Assembly (NCBI GenBank): GCA_024636985.1
Contig: JAGXFY010000015.1
Span: forward strand, 1-64,000
Length of the DNA stretch: 64,000 nucleotides
Reading direction: 5' to 3'
Source: Petrocella sp024636985
GTDB lineage: Bacteria; Bacillota; Clostridia; Lachnospirales; Vallitaleaceae
Below are positions 48,661 to 58,376 of this stretch, piece after piece (position 1 is the first letter of the stretch; each line of letters opens with the position of its first letter). A program made the translations under genes and the position numbers. The notes beneath the pieces were generated by a model, which saw only the letters and a program-made list of their open reading frames with translations, searched no databases and was not told where the DNA came from.

Positions 48661-51072
48661 ATGTCAAAATTGTATAACCATAAAACAATAGAGAATAAAT
48701 GGAGAAAAAACTGGGAGACAGAACCCATAAATCTACCGAGTAAGGATAAAAAGAATTATTATTGCTTAGATATGTTTCCATATCCTTCGGGAAGCGGCTT
48801 ACATGTCGGTCACTGGCGCGGTTATGTTCTTAGTGATGTTTGGAGCCGCTATAAAATTCTACAAGGTTATCATGTTTTGCATCCTATGGGTTGGGATGCT
48901 TTTGGATTACCGGCTGAGAACTACGCCATCACGATGGGTGTTCATCCGGCTAAAGCAACAGCTGAAAATGTGGAGAATTTCAAACGCCAATTAAAAGAAA
49001 TTAGTGCCGTTTATAATTGGGATAATGAAGTGAATACAACAGATCCCAACTTCTATAAATGGACACAATGGATTTTTGTGCAAATGTTTAAAGAAGGTTT
49101 AGCCTATGAGAAGGAAATGCCGATTAATTGGTGCCCAAGTTGTAAGACGGGATTGGCCAATGAAGAAGTAAAAGACGGTAAATGTGACCGATGTGATTCA
49201 GAAGTAACTAAGAAAAATCTTAGACAATGGATGCTAAAGATTACAGCATATGCAGAAAGACTATTAAATGATCTGGATGATTTGAATTGGCCCAGCAAAG
49301 TTAAAAAAATGCAATCGGATTGGATTGGCAAATCCTATGGTGCTGAAGTGGACTTTGAAGTTGAAGGTCATAATGAGAAGATAAAAGTGTTCACGACAAG
49401 ACCGGATACCTTATATGGTGCCACTTTTATGGTGCTTGCACCGGAACATGAGCTGGTTAAGACTTTAGCTGCTGATACACATAATCATGATGTAGAAGCC
49501 TATGTATTTAATGCGTCACTTAAGTCATCTGTAGATCGTTTACAGGAAAAGGAAAAAACAGGTGTTTTCACAGGTAACTATGCCATCAATCCATTAAACA
49601 AGAAAAAAGTACCTATCTGGATTTCGGATTATGTTCTTGCTGATTATGGAACCGGTGCGATTATGTGTGTACCGGCACATGATGAAAGAGACTTTGCATT
49701 TGCTAAAAAGTTTGATCTTCCGATTGTTCAAGTCATAGCAAAGGATGGTATAGAAGTTGAACTAGATGAAGCTTATACTGAAGTCGGTGTTATGATTAAT
49801 TCTGATGCTTTTAATGGTATACCTTCGGATGAGGCAAAAGAAGTGGTTGCAAACTATTTAGAAGAAAATAAGATCGGTGTCAAAACCACGAATTATAAAC
49901 TTAGAGACTGGGTATTTTCCAGACAACGTTATTGGGGAGAACCTATTCCAATCGTACATTGTCCGGATTGTGGACCGGTACCGGTGAAAGAAGAAGATCT
50001 ACCGGTTACTTTACCGGAAGTGGAATCCTATGAGCCAACAGGAACAGGTGAATCACCACTTGCAGACATTCATGAGTGGGTTAATACAATTTGTCCCGAA
50101 TGTGGTGGACCCGGTAAACGTGAGACAAATACAATGCCTCAATGGGCGGGATCATCATGGTACTTTTTACGCTATGTAGATGTAGACAACCATGATGCTT
50201 TGGTTTCAAAAGAAAAGATGAAAGCATGGCTACCGGTGGATATGTATGTCGGTGGTATTGAACATGCTGTTTTACATTTGTTATACTCTAGATTCTATAC
50301 TAAGTTTCTCTATGACATTGGTGCGGTTGAATTTGAAGAGCCTTTCACTCAGCTCTTCAACCAAGGCATGATTTGTAAAAATGGTGCAAAAATGAGTAAA
50401 TCCAAGGGTAATGTTGTATCACCTGATGATTTGGTTGAGAATTATGGTTGCGACTCATTAAGAATTTACGAACTTTTCGTTGGCCCACCGGAATTAGATT
50501 CTGAATGGGATGACCGAGGTATTGAAGGTGTTTATAGGTTTATTAACAAGGTTTGGAATCTTGTTATGGATAACAAAGACCGTAAAGTTAAGGTTACGCC
50601 GGAACTTGAGAAAATCAGACACCAATTGATTCATGAGGTTACACACCGTATGGATTCATTCCATATGAACACGGTGGTATCTGCTTTTATGGAATATACC
50701 AATTCACTCATCCATCAGTCCAAGCATAATCAAGGTGTTGATCTTGATACCTTAAAAATATTAATTACGCTTTTAGCACCTTTTGCACCTCATATGGCAG
50801 AAGAGTTATGGGAAGTGATTGGTGAAAAAGGAACGGTCTTTGAACAAACGTGGCCGGTTGCAGATCCTGAGAAAATGAAAGAGGACGAGATTGAGATGCC
50901 TGTGCAAGTTAATGGCAAGGTTAAGGCAACAATTACGATTGGTGTGGACGAGGCTAAGGATTCTGTACTCGATAAAGCAAAGCTTGCTGTCGAGAAAGTC
51001 ATTAGCGGTCAGTCGATTGTTAAGGAAATCTATGTTCCAGGTAGAATCATTAATATAGTGGTTAAGGCGTAA
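48661..51072 (+). CDS. leuS: Leucyl-tRNA synthetase
   Basis: 803 residues; ATG after AGGAGG. Class I motifs PYPSGSGLHVGHWRGYV (HIGH-type HVGH) and AKMSKSKGN (KMSKS). The CP1 editing domain includes TTRPDTLYGATFMVLAP; cysteine pairs CPSC/CDRC and CPEC suggest zinc sites. Ends NIVVKA. The stop codon lies inside a 20-bp direct repeat that flanks the palindromic element inserted behind the gene. No T-box leader fits in the 54-base upstream gap. Confidence 0.97.
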   Translation: MSKLYNHKTIENKWRKNWETEPINLPSKDKKNYYCLDMFPYPSGSGLHVGHWRGYVLSDVWSRYKILQGYHVLHPMGWDAFGLPAENYAITMGVHPAKATAENVENFKRQLKEISAVYNWDNEVNTTDPNFYKWTQWIFVQMFKEGLAYEKEMPINWCPSCKTGLANEEVKDGKCDRCDSEVTKKNLRQWMLKITAYAERLLNDLDDLNWPSKVKKMQSDWIGKSYGAEVDFEVEGHNEKIKVFTTRPDTLYGATFMVLAPEHELVKTLAADTHNHDVEAYVFNASLKSSVDRLQEKEKTGVFTGNYAINPLNKKKVPIWISDYVLADYGTGAIMCVPAHDERDFAFAKKFDLPIVQVIAKDGIEVELDEAYTEVGVMINSDAFNGIPSDEAKEVVANYLEENKIGVKTTNYKLRDWVFSRQRYWGEPIPIVHCPDCGPVPVKEEDLPVTLPEVESYEPTGTGESPLADIHEWVNTICPECGGPGKRETNTMPQWAGSSWYFLRYVDVDNHDALVSKEKMKAWLPVDMYVGGIEHAVLHLLYSRFYTKFLYDIGAVEFEEPFTQLFNQGMICKNGAKMSKSKGNVVSPDDLVENYGCDSLRIYELFVGPPELDSEWDDRGIEGVYRFINKVWNLVMDNKDRKVKVTPELEKIRHQLIHEVTHRMDSFHMNTVVSAFMEYTNSLIHQSKHNQGVDLDTLKILITLLAPFAPHMAEELWEVIGEKGTVFEQTWPVADPEKMKEDEIEMPVQVNGKVKATITIGVDEAKDSVLDKAKLAVEKVISGQSIVKEIYVPGRIINIVVKA

Positions 51073-51196
51073 AAACTATATAGTTGAATTTTCACAAACA
51101 AAATATAGTTACGAATGTATCAACGTAATCTATAGATTGTATGTGAATTAATGAAACTTAGTTTTGACCCTTAACCATAGTGGTTAAAGCGTAAAA
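51055..51196 (-). repeat. Palindromic MITE-like element, copy 2, with flanking direct repeats
   Basis: The element (about 51075-51178) matches copy 1 at 20392 in reverse orientation. Its boundaries are ATAGTGGTTAAGGCGTAAAA (51055-51074) and ATAGTGGTTAAAGCGTAAAA (51177-51196), 19 of 20 identical and 122 bp apart. The left one contains the leuS stop. Confidence 0.8.
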
Positions 51197-51216
51197 GGTT
51201 TATTGAGTAGGCAAGG

Positions 51217-51248
51217 TCTCTAAGTGGAAAAACTTAGAGATTTTTTTT
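51217..51248 (+). terminator. Terminator after leuS
   Basis: TCTCTAAGT / ACTTAGAGA stem, then T8. It lies beyond the inserted repeat. Confidence 0.9.
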
Positions 51249-51434
51249 GTGAAATTCACAGTTTCTTAACGGAATATTTACATATTATATACATTAAGAT
51301 AATTAATTGGCAATAATGTGCATAATATGTGGATAATGTGGAAAAATAAAAATAAATAGGAGAGAGTTTTTCGAAATGTCAGTTAATTTTGTCTATTTAG
51401 TTCACTAAAATAAGAAAATCAATCAACTGTCAAC

Positions 51435-51468
51435 TTGACAAAAACTGTATGATTGTATACAATAATAC
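51435..51468 (+). promoter_or_regulatory. Promoter and GntR-type operator of the citrate operon
   Basis: TTGACA (51435), 17-base spacer, TACAAT (51458). The -10 overlaps the perfect palindrome ATTGTATACAAT, itself centred in a 22-bp near-palindrome (51447-51468). This is the kind of site FCD-class GntR regulators bind; the GntR gene ends this operon. The 285 bases between leuS terminator and promoter are otherwise AT-rich and featureless. Confidence 0.7.
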
Positions 51469-51547
51469 TAATGTTGCATATTTATAGATTAAACTGCATA
51501 GGCATATATTTATCACACGGCTGACCAAGTATGAGTTGGAGATTTAT

Positions 51548-52930
51548 ATGATTGAATATAGTAAAAAAACCAATTTGCTTGAAAGAACTGAGTTCACTTA
51601 TCCTTTACAGGATGTTGCTGAGCCTAATTTATTTAGGAATCTTTTTCCATATGATGAAGTACCAAAGATTGCTTTTAATCATCGTCATGTTCCAATTAAT
51701 ATGCCTGAGGAAATTTGGATTACAGATACAACCTTTAGAGATGGTCAACAGTCAAGAGAGCCATTCAAAACCGATCAGATTGTTAAGATCTATGATTATC
51801 TTCATCAATTAGGTGGGGAAAGTGGTTTGATTCGACAGAGTGAGTTCTTTTTATATAGTAAAAAGGACAGAGATGCAGTCTATAAGTGTCTTGAACGGGG
51901 CTATTCTTTTCCGGAAGTCACCAGTTGGATCCGAGCGTCCAAGCAGGATTTTGAATTGGTTAAATCTATAGGTATTCAGGAAACTGGCGTTTTGGTAAGT
52001 TGTTCAGATTATCATATTTTTTATAAGCTGAAGATGACAAGACGTGAGGCGGTAGATCATTATTTGGGCATTATTAAGTCCTGTATTGAAATAGGAATCA
52101 GACCAAGATGCCATCTGGAGGATATTACCAGAGCGGATTTTTATGGCTTTGTGGTGCCTTTTGTTAATGAACTTATGAAGTTGATGGAAGAAACAAAGAT
52201 GCCAATTAAAATCAGGGCATGCGATACCATGGGCTATGGTATTAGTTTTCCAGGTGTTGTTATGCCAAGAAGTGTCCAGGGTATCATCTACGGTCTGCAT
52301 CATCATGCCGGTGTACCATCTGGTCTTTTAGAATGGCATGGTCATAATGATTTTTATAGAGCAGTACAAAATGCTTCTACAGCTTGGCTTTATGGTTGTT
52401 CTGGTGTTAATGCTACGATGTTTGGTATTGGAGAGAGAACAGGCAATACACCTATTGAAGCCATGGTCTTTGAATATGCACAACTACGTGGTACACTTGA
52501 TGGTATGGATACCAGAATCATTACAGAGATTAGCGAGTATTTTACTAAAGAGCTGGGCTTTAATATGCCTTCAAGAACACCTTTTGTCGGAAAGAATTTT
52601 AATGTGACAAGAGCAGGCATTCACGCAGATGGCTTACTAAAGAATGAAGAAATCTATAATATTTTTGATACAGAAAAGTTTCTAAACAGACCGGTGATTG
52701 TGGCGGTAACTAAGACCTCAGGGATTTCCGGTGTGGCCCATTGGATTAACGCTTATTATGGGTTAACAGGAGGTAAGATGTTGGATAAGCAACATCCGTT
52801 GGTGTTGGCAGTAAAATCATGGGTGGATCAGGAATATGATGAAGGTCGTGAAGTAGCCATTGCAGAAGAAGAGTTGGTTAGAATCATAGGTGAAAAGTCA
52901 AGAGAAATGAATATTTCTTTTGTGAAATAA
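51548..52930 (+). CDS. Re-citrate synthase-like (homocitrate synthase family)
   Basis: 460 residues from ATG 51548 after TTGGAG. A DRE-TIM metallolyase: EEIWITDTTFRDGQQSREPF (metal Asp, catalytic Arg), CHLEDITRADFYGF, RACDTMGYG, LEWHGHNDFYRAVQNASTAW with the HxH metal site, and GIGERTGNTPIEAM. The N-terminal extension and direct linkage to isocitrate dehydrogenase fit the clostridial Re-citrate synthase rather than 2-isopropylmalate synthase. Condenses acetyl-CoA with oxaloacetate (inferred). First gene of the operon. Confidence 0.85.
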   Translation: MIEYSKKTNLLERTEFTYPLQDVAEPNLFRNLFPYDEVPKIAFNHRHVPINMPEEIWITDTTFRDGQQSREPFKTDQIVKIYDYLHQLGGESGLIRQSEFFLYSKKDRDAVYKCLERGYSFPEVTSWIRASKQDFELVKSIGIQETGVLVSCSDYHIFYKLKMTRREAVDHYLGIIKSCIEIGIRPRCHLEDITRADFYGFVVPFVNELMKLMEETKMPIKIRACDTMGYGISFPGVVMPRSVQGIIYGLHHHAGVPSGLLEWHGHNDFYRAVQNASTAWLYGCSGVNATMFGIGERTGNTPIEAMVFEYAQLRGTLDGMDTRIITEISEYFTKELGFNMPSRTPFVGKNFNVTRAGIHADGLLKNEEIYNIFDTEKFLNRPVIVAVTKTSGISGVAHWINAYYGLTGGKMLDKQHPLVLAVKSWVDQEYDEGREVAIAEEELVRIIGEKSREMNISFVK

Positions 52931-53008
52931 TAAAAAATGTTATAATAAAGGCGGTCGTTTTTAATACGACAAATCAAACCAATTATGGCATCAAATGGAG
53001 GTAATAAA

Positions 53009-54154
53009 ATGGATTATTTGAAACATTTTGAGACACTTGTCAACGATCAAAAAGCTAGAGTGGCTAAGATGAAGGAACAAGGTGACTTCATTGATTACAA
53101 GAGCTTAGACAAGATCATTATCGGTGTTGTCGGTGGTGACGGTATTGGTCCGGCTATTACAGCTCAATCTCAGCGTGTACTTGAATTCTTACTTGCGGAT
53201 GAAGTCAAAAAAGGCAAAGTTGAGTTTAGAGTCATTGAAGGTTTAACCATCGAGAAAAGAGCAGAAGTGAACAAAGCCATTCCTGATGAAGTATTGGCAG
53301 ATCTCAAAAAATGTCATGTTATCCTTAAAGGACCAACTACGACACCAAGAGAAGGCGATCCATGGCCAAACATTGAAAGCGCTAATGTAGCGATGTGTAA
53401 AGAACTGGATCTTTTTGCTAATGTAAGACCGGTTAAAGTAGTTGAAGAGGGCATTGATTGGACATTTTTCAGAGAGAATACCGAAGGCGCATATGTACTT
53501 GGAAGTCAAGGTATTCATATCGATGAAGATATTGCTTTTGATTTTAAGGTTATTACAACTCAAGGTGCTGAAAGAATTGCACGTGCAGCGTTTGACTTTG
53601 CTAAGAAAAATGGAAAAACACGTGTTACGTGTGTAACAAAAGCCAATGTTATTAAGACCTCAGATGGAAAATTCCTAAATGTGTGTAAGGAAGTTGCAAA
53701 AGACTATCCTGGTATTGAGATGGATGACTGGTATATCGATATCATGACAGCGAAGCTCATTGATAAAAACAGAAGAACACAATTCCAAGTTATGGTACTT
53801 CCTAATTTATATGGTGATATTTTAACAGATGAAGCAGCTGAATTTCAAGGTGGCGTAGGTACAGCCGGTTCAGCCAATATTGGTAAGAGATATGCTATGT
53901 TCGAAGCGATTCACGGGTCCGCACCTAGAATGGTGGATGAAGGTAGAGATATTTATGCTGACCCATCAAGTGTTGTACGTGGTGGTGCTATGTTACTTAG
54001 CCATATCGGTTACACAAAAGAGGCAGATAAACTATTTAAAGCATTAGAGATTTGTGGTCAAACAGAAAAGAAATTGGTGATGACAGGTAGAGATACAGGT
54101 GCTACCAATGCAGATTTTGCAAATTACTTAATGGAAACCATAGAGAAGTTATAA
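53009..54154 (+). CDS. icd: Isocitrate dehydrogenase (isocitrate/isopropylmalate DH family)
   Basis: 381 residues from ATG 53009 after GGAGG. GVVGGDGIGPAITAQSQRVL, LKGPTTTPREGDPWPNIESA with the substrate Ser/Asn, FRENTEGAYVLG, VMVLPNLYGDILTDEAAEFQ with metal Asp residues, and the FEAIHGSAPRM cofactor region. Converts isocitrate to 2-oxoglutarate. Follows the citrate synthase by 78 bases; aconitase must lie elsewhere. Together they supply glutamate carbon in an incomplete oxidative TCA branch. Confidence 0.9.
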   Translation: MDYLKHFETLVNDQKARVAKMKEQGDFIDYKSLDKIIIGVVGGDGIGPAITAQSQRVLEFLLADEVKKGKVEFRVIEGLTIEKRAEVNKAIPDEVLADLKKCHVILKGPTTTPREGDPWPNIESANVAMCKELDLFANVRPVKVVEEGIDWTFFRENTEGAYVLGSQGIHIDEDIAFDFKVITTQGAERIARAAFDFAKKNGKTRVTCVTKANVIKTSDGKFLNVCKEVAKDYPGIEMDDWYIDIMTAKLIDKNRRTQFQVMVLPNLYGDILTDEAAEFQGGVGTAGSANIGKRYAMFEAIHGSAPRMVDEGRDIYADPSSVVRGGAMLLSHIGYTKEADKLFKALEICGQTEKKLVMTGRDTGATNADFANYLMETIEKL

Positions 54155-54179
54155 GAAAAATGTTTTTTGGAGGCGCGTA

Positions 54180-54878
54180 TTGGACAGCTATAATCTTCAA
54201 GATGAAGTTAATGATAAATATTCACTAAGAGGTCGTGTTTTTCACAAGATTCGAGAAGACATCCTAAAAGGTGCGTATAAGCATAAAGAGGCCATTAAGG
54301 AACTACAGGTCGCTATGGAACTGGGTGTTAGCCGAACTCCAGTCAGAGAGGCGCTAAGGCAGTTGGAACTTGAAGGTTTGGTGACGATTATACCGAACAA
54401 GGGTGCAATCGTAACGGGCATCAATGCAAAAGACATTCAAGATATTTATGCTATTCGCTCTATGATTGAAGGTTTATGCGCTAAATGGGCATCAGAGAAT
54501 ATTACGCCTAGCCAAATTGATGGGTTAGAGGAGATTGTATATTTATCAGAATTTCATCTTGAAAAAGGTCATATAGATCAATTATATGAATTGGATAATA
54601 GATTTCATGAAATTCTTTACGAGGCTTCTAATAGCAAAATCATGAAGCATGTTTTATCGGATTTTCATCATTATGTGCAACGGGTTAGAAAAGTGTCCTT
54701 GTCTTCTGTGGATCGTGCAAAGGCTTCAATTAAAGAGCATAAAGCTATCGTAGAAGCACTTAAGACCGGTAACGGTAAGATGGCCAGCGAGCTAACCAAC
54801 AAACATATAGAAAATACGTCCCAAAATGTTATTGAAAAAAAGATTGCTCAGATTTTAGATATGGATCACAATCAGTAA
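54180..54878 (+). CDS. GntR family regulator, FCD subfamily
   Basis: 232 residues from TTG 54180, about seven bases after TTGGAGG. Winged helix at residues about 15-80 (REDILKGAYKHKEAIKELQV, LGVSRTPVREALRQLELEGL), then an all-helical FCD effector domain with the metal/ligand residues in LDNRFHEILYEAS and SIKEHKAIVEAL. Encoded at the end of the citrate operon, so local regulation by a tricarboxylate or keto-acid is likely; a matching palindrome overlaps the operon -10. Confidence 0.9.
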   Translation: MDSYNLQDEVNDKYSLRGRVFHKIREDILKGAYKHKEAIKELQVAMELGVSRTPVREALRQLELEGLVTIIPNKGAIVTGINAKDIQDIYAIRSMIEGLCAKWASENITPSQIDGLEEIVYLSEFHLEKGHIDQLYELDNRFHEILYEASNSKIMKHVLSDFHHYVQRVRKVSLSSVDRAKASIKEHKAIVEALKTGNGKMASELTNKHIENTSQNVIEKKIAQILDMDHNQ

Positions 54879-54887
54879 TACAATAAA

Positions 54888-54921
54888 AAGGTTCTTTCAC
54901 TAAGAAGGAGCTTTTTTTATT
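54888..54921 (+). terminator. Terminator of the citrate operon
   Basis: AAGGTTCTT pairs imperfectly with AAGAAGGAGCTT, then T7. Confidence 0.6.
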
Positions 54922-54959
54922 CTGTAAAGGTTGCATCCATAGTTCGTCTCAACTTGTCC

Positions 54960-55300
54960 TATGAAAACCCATCCGTGGATTACCTAAAACGGCCTCTTGT
55001 TCCTACATCCATGTAGGAAAAGTCGGCGGTCTGCATCCATGCAGACTTGCTTATTTAGCTAACACCACTCCTGGAACTTCATAGTCGATGTTGGCTGTTT
55101 TAGTATTATAGACTGCTCAAGCGCTACACTTAAGCCAATGAATTAGAGCCTATTAAATAACACATATGCGGAACCGAATGAGGAAAGAAATAGCACTGAT
55201 CAATCACAGTTCTACATGGATGTAGAACGTCCTTCATTTTTACATGGATGTAAAAAAAGAAGGATGATTGAGCAGTGCTATTTCTTGACGAAATGACGAC
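54960..55300. repeat. Set of palindromic hairpins in a 568-base gene-free gap
   Basis: Four perfect or near-perfect short palindromes share a CATCCATG or CATGGATG centre: 55000-55019, 55029-55046, 55209-55228 and 55237-55256. The last two are enclosed by a long inverted repeat (AAGAAATAGCACTG...CAGTGCTATTTCTT, about 55182-55287). No ORF or known RNA recognised. Confidence 0.7.
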
Positions 55301-55446
55301 CTATTACCGAGTAGATGTGATACACAGGTTTTCCGATGACCGTACGAAGTGTAAGGCGAGGAAAAGCTGTGTGTTACAACTACGATTATAATCTTGATTA
55401 ACAGTTTAGATAATAACCTTAAAATCAAAACCAATCGGTAGAATTA

Positions 55447-57369
55447 TTACACATCTATTTCTTCCAGAGCATCGTGAAGATGCGTCCAAGTTTCGTATAA
55501 ATTCTCAAGAGATGCTTCAAGAACTGACTTCTCTTCAGTGAGCCTAGTAGCCGCTTCATGGTCTGTATATACGGCTTCTTGACAGAGCTGCTGATGAATG
55601 TTCTCTATTTGATTTTCATGATTATGGATATCCAATTCAGCTTTTTCAAGAAGGTTTTCCAATCTTCGTCTTTCAGTTTTTTTAGCCTTATCATCTAACC
55701 AGTTTGATTTGTTTTCAGTTGTTGTCTCAGAAAGTGCTGCAGTTTCTTCTGAAGCTTTTACATCATGCTGTCTTAAGAATTCATCATAATTACCTAAGTA
55801 GGTTTTGATATTTTTGTCAGATAAATGCATGACTTTGTGAGCGACACGATTAACAAAATAGCGATCATGAGATATAAATAGTAGGGTGCCTTGATAACCA
55901 ATCAAAGCATTTTCTAAAATACTCTTAGAAATCAAATCCAAGTGATTAGTAGGCTCATCTAATATTAGAAAATTTGCTTCACTTAGCATCAGTTTTACTA
56001 AAGTTAAGCGTCCTTTTTCACCACCACTCAGCTTTGAAACTTGCTTAAAAACGTCATCACTTTTAAAAAGATACGAAGCTAAGATGTTGCGAATTTCTCC
56101 TTGTGTCAATGTAGGGTAGGCATCGGATATCTCATCGATTAATGTATTGTCTGAGTTTAATAATTGATGCTCTTGGTCATAGTATCCGATTTTGACTTTT
56201 GCACCGAGCTGTATCTGACCGGAATCGGCTTGCATAACCTTGTTGATGATTTTAAAAAGGGTTGATTTTCCAGACCCGTTATCTCCGATGAGGGCAATAT
56301 GCTCACCTTTTTTAATCTCGAATTGGATGTGATCTAAGAGTTCTAGACGATCAAAAGACTTGCAAAGGTCTATGACTTTCATAACATCATGTCCACTTTC
56401 ATATCGTGGCTTTAATTGAAGATGCATATCGGCCTGAACTTCCATGGGGCGGTCTAATCGCTCAACTTTTTCCAGTAATTTCTCCCGGCTTTCGGCTCGC
56501 TTAATAGACTTTTCCCTATTAAATGACCGTAGCTTTTTAATAACATCCTCTTGTTGTTTGATGGTCTTTTGCTGTTGGTCGTAGTGTTTAACTTGAATCT
56601 CTTTTATATGAGCCTTCTTTTTCATGAAATCTGAGAAGTTCCCTTGATATATTATAGCTTCTCCCATTTCGATTTCTATGGTTTTATTTACAATTTGATC
56701 TAAGAAAAATCGATCATGGGAGATGATAAATAGCGTACCTTTGTAAGATTGTAGAAAACCTTCTAACCAACGAATAGCATCCATATCCAAGTGGTTGGTA
56801 GGTTCATCTAACATCAGACAGTCCGGGTTTAATATAAGTTCTCTTGCAAGGGCAAGTCTTGTCTTTTGTCCACCGGATAGTTTGGCGACTTCAAGTTCAT
56901 AGTCATCTTGGGTAAAGCCAAGACCTTTTAAGACACCTTTAATAAAGCTTTCATATTGATAGCCATCTATAGATTCAAAAAGATGGCGTAGACCAGCGTA
57001 ATCTTCATTGAGTTTATCTAATATATGGAAGTCGCCTTCATGAAGATGGATTTTCTCTTCTAAGTCGATAAGTTCATTTTTTATATGGACCAATTGCTCG
57101 TTAGCGTTATATACGTACTTATAAAGAGTCTGAGTTGAATCGGACAAGGCATTTTGCTTTAGATATCCGAAGGTCTTACCGGTAGTCTTGTAGACAGAAC
57201 CTGTATCGGCTAAAAGTTCACCGGTAATGATTCTAAAAAGCGTGGTTTTACCGGCACCATTGATACCAATTAGTGCGACTTTTTCACCTTCATTGATAAT
57301 AAAATTAATATCCTTAAGTAAGGTATCTACGATAAATGATTTAGAAATATTTTTACAACTTAATATCAT
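55447..57369 (-). CDS. ABC-F family ATPase
   Basis: 640 residues; ATG after AGAAAGGATACAATT. Two ABC domains: Walker A GINGAGKTTL and GDNGSGKSTL, signatures LSGGQKTRLALAREL and LSGGEKGRLTLVKLML, both followed by LDEPTNHLD. A charged linker (about residues 240-310) joins them and a coiled-coil C-terminus is present (about 540-635). ABC-F proteins act on the ribosome, either in translation or antibiotic protection; this one fits the Uup/YdiF-like housekeeping type. Not a transporter. Confidence 0.94.
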   Translation of the reverse strand: MILSCKNISKSFIVDTLLKDINFIINEGEKVALIGINGAGKTTLFRIITGELLADTGSVYKTTGKTFGYLKQNALSDSTQTLYKYVYNANEQLVHIKNELIDLEEKIHLHEGDFHILDKLNEDYAGLRHLFESIDGYQYESFIKGVLKGLGFTQDDYELEVAKLSGGQKTRLALARELILNPDCLMLDEPTNHLDMDAIRWLEGFLQSYKGTLFIISHDRFFLDQIVNKTIEIEMGEAIIYQGNFSDFMKKKAHIKEIQVKHYDQQQKTIKQQEDVIKKLRSFNREKSIKRAESREKLLEKVERLDRPMEVQADMHLQLKPRYESGHDVMKVIDLCKSFDRLELLDHIQFEIKKGEHIALIGDNGSGKSTLFKIINKVMQADSGQIQLGAKVKIGYYDQEHQLLNSDNTLIDEISDAYPTLTQGEIRNILASYLFKSDDVFKQVSKLSGGEKGRLTLVKLMLSEANFLILDEPTNHLDLISKSILENALIGYQGTLLFISHDRYFVNRVAHKVMHLSDKNIKTYLGNYDEFLRQHDVKASEETAALSETTTENKSNWLDDKAKKTERRRLENLLEKAELDIHNHENQIENIHQQLCQEAVYTDHEAATRLTEEKSVLEASLENLYETWTHLHDALEEIDV

Positions 57370-57477
57370 AATTGTATCCTTTCTCTATCTGTGTTTCGAC
57401 ATTATCATACCATTAATTAGAATCATTGAAAAGCAAAAGGAAAACTAAGTACAAAATAAACAATATACCAATTAGAA

Positions 57478-57506
57478 TTGACAGTTATTTAACAAATAGC
57501 TATAAT
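57478..57506 (+). promoter_or_regulatory. rex: rex promoter with Rex-like operator
   Basis: TTGACA, 17-base spacer, TATAAT. TTGACAGTTATTTAACAA at 57478-57495 resembles the clostridial Rex site TTGTTAANNNNTTAACAA in the right half, suggesting autoregulation. Confidence 0.65.
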
Positions 57507-57538
57507 AGAATTAATAACGGAAGAATGGGGGCATCAAC

Positions 57539-58171
57539 ATGTCAGATAAGAAAATATCGACTGCAGTTATAAAGAGATTACCTAGATATTATAGATATCT
57601 TGGAGAGTTACTTGAGAATGACATCGTTCGAATTTCTTCAAACGAATTAAGTCAACGTATGGGTGTGACAGCTTCTCAGATTCGACAGGACTTAAATAAT
57701 TTTGGTGGTTTTGGGCAACAAGGGTATGGCTATAATGTGAATCACTTATACAAGGAAATTGCAAAGATTTTAGGTCTAGAGAATCACTATAGTGTGATTA
57801 TTATAGGTTCCGGTAATCTTGGGCAAGCTTTAGCCAATTATACAGATTTTGAAAAGCGCGGTTTTGTTGTAAAAGGACTTTTTGATGTTAATCCAAGACT
57901 GGTAGGAATATCTGTAAGGGGTATGGATGTACAAGATATGGATCAGCTTAAAGACTTTGTTGTAGAAAATAACATTGATATTGCCATATTGACCGTTCCA
58001 AAAACAAAAGCACCTGCTATTGCCAATGACCTATGTGAGTGGGGCATTAGAGGGATTTGGAATTTTGCACCGGTGGATTTACAGATAAGTAATTTTGATG
58101 TGGTCGTTGAAAACGTTCATCTATCGGAAAGCCTGATGACATTATCCTATCGAATTAAAGATAGTTACTAA
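57539..58171 (+). CDS. rex: Redox-sensing transcriptional repressor Rex
   Basis: 210 residues. Winged helix at 1-80 with VIKRLPRYYRYLGELLENDI, MGVTASQIRQDLNNFGGFGQ and QGYGYNV; Rossmann domain with IIGSGNLGQALANYTDF and a C-terminal swap helix. Rex senses the NADH/NAD+ ratio and represses fermentation and redox genes. Monocistronic. Confidence 0.97.
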   Translation: MSDKKISTAVIKRLPRYYRYLGELLENDIVRISSNELSQRMGVTASQIRQDLNNFGGFGQQGYGYNVNHLYKEIAKILGLENHYSVIIIGSGNLGQALANYTDFEKRGFVVKGLFDVNPRLVGISVRGMDVQDMDQLKDFVVENNIDIAILTVPKTKAPAIANDLCEWGIRGIWNFAPVDLQISNFDVVVENVHLSESLMTLSYRIKDSY

Positions 58172-58376
58172 AGGCTTGAATTGTAATACACTTGTAACAT
58201 ATTTAATAGTTGCTCAAGTTATAATAAGAGGTAGAAAACAGTTTAAAGCTGGTGTTAATTGGCTTGGAATTTTTTCTATCTTTTTTAATAATATACTTTC
58301 TACTTATAGATGAGTAAAAAGAGCGTTATTATTTTACTATGCCGAATTATTAAATACGTCGTTAGGAGTTGTTATG

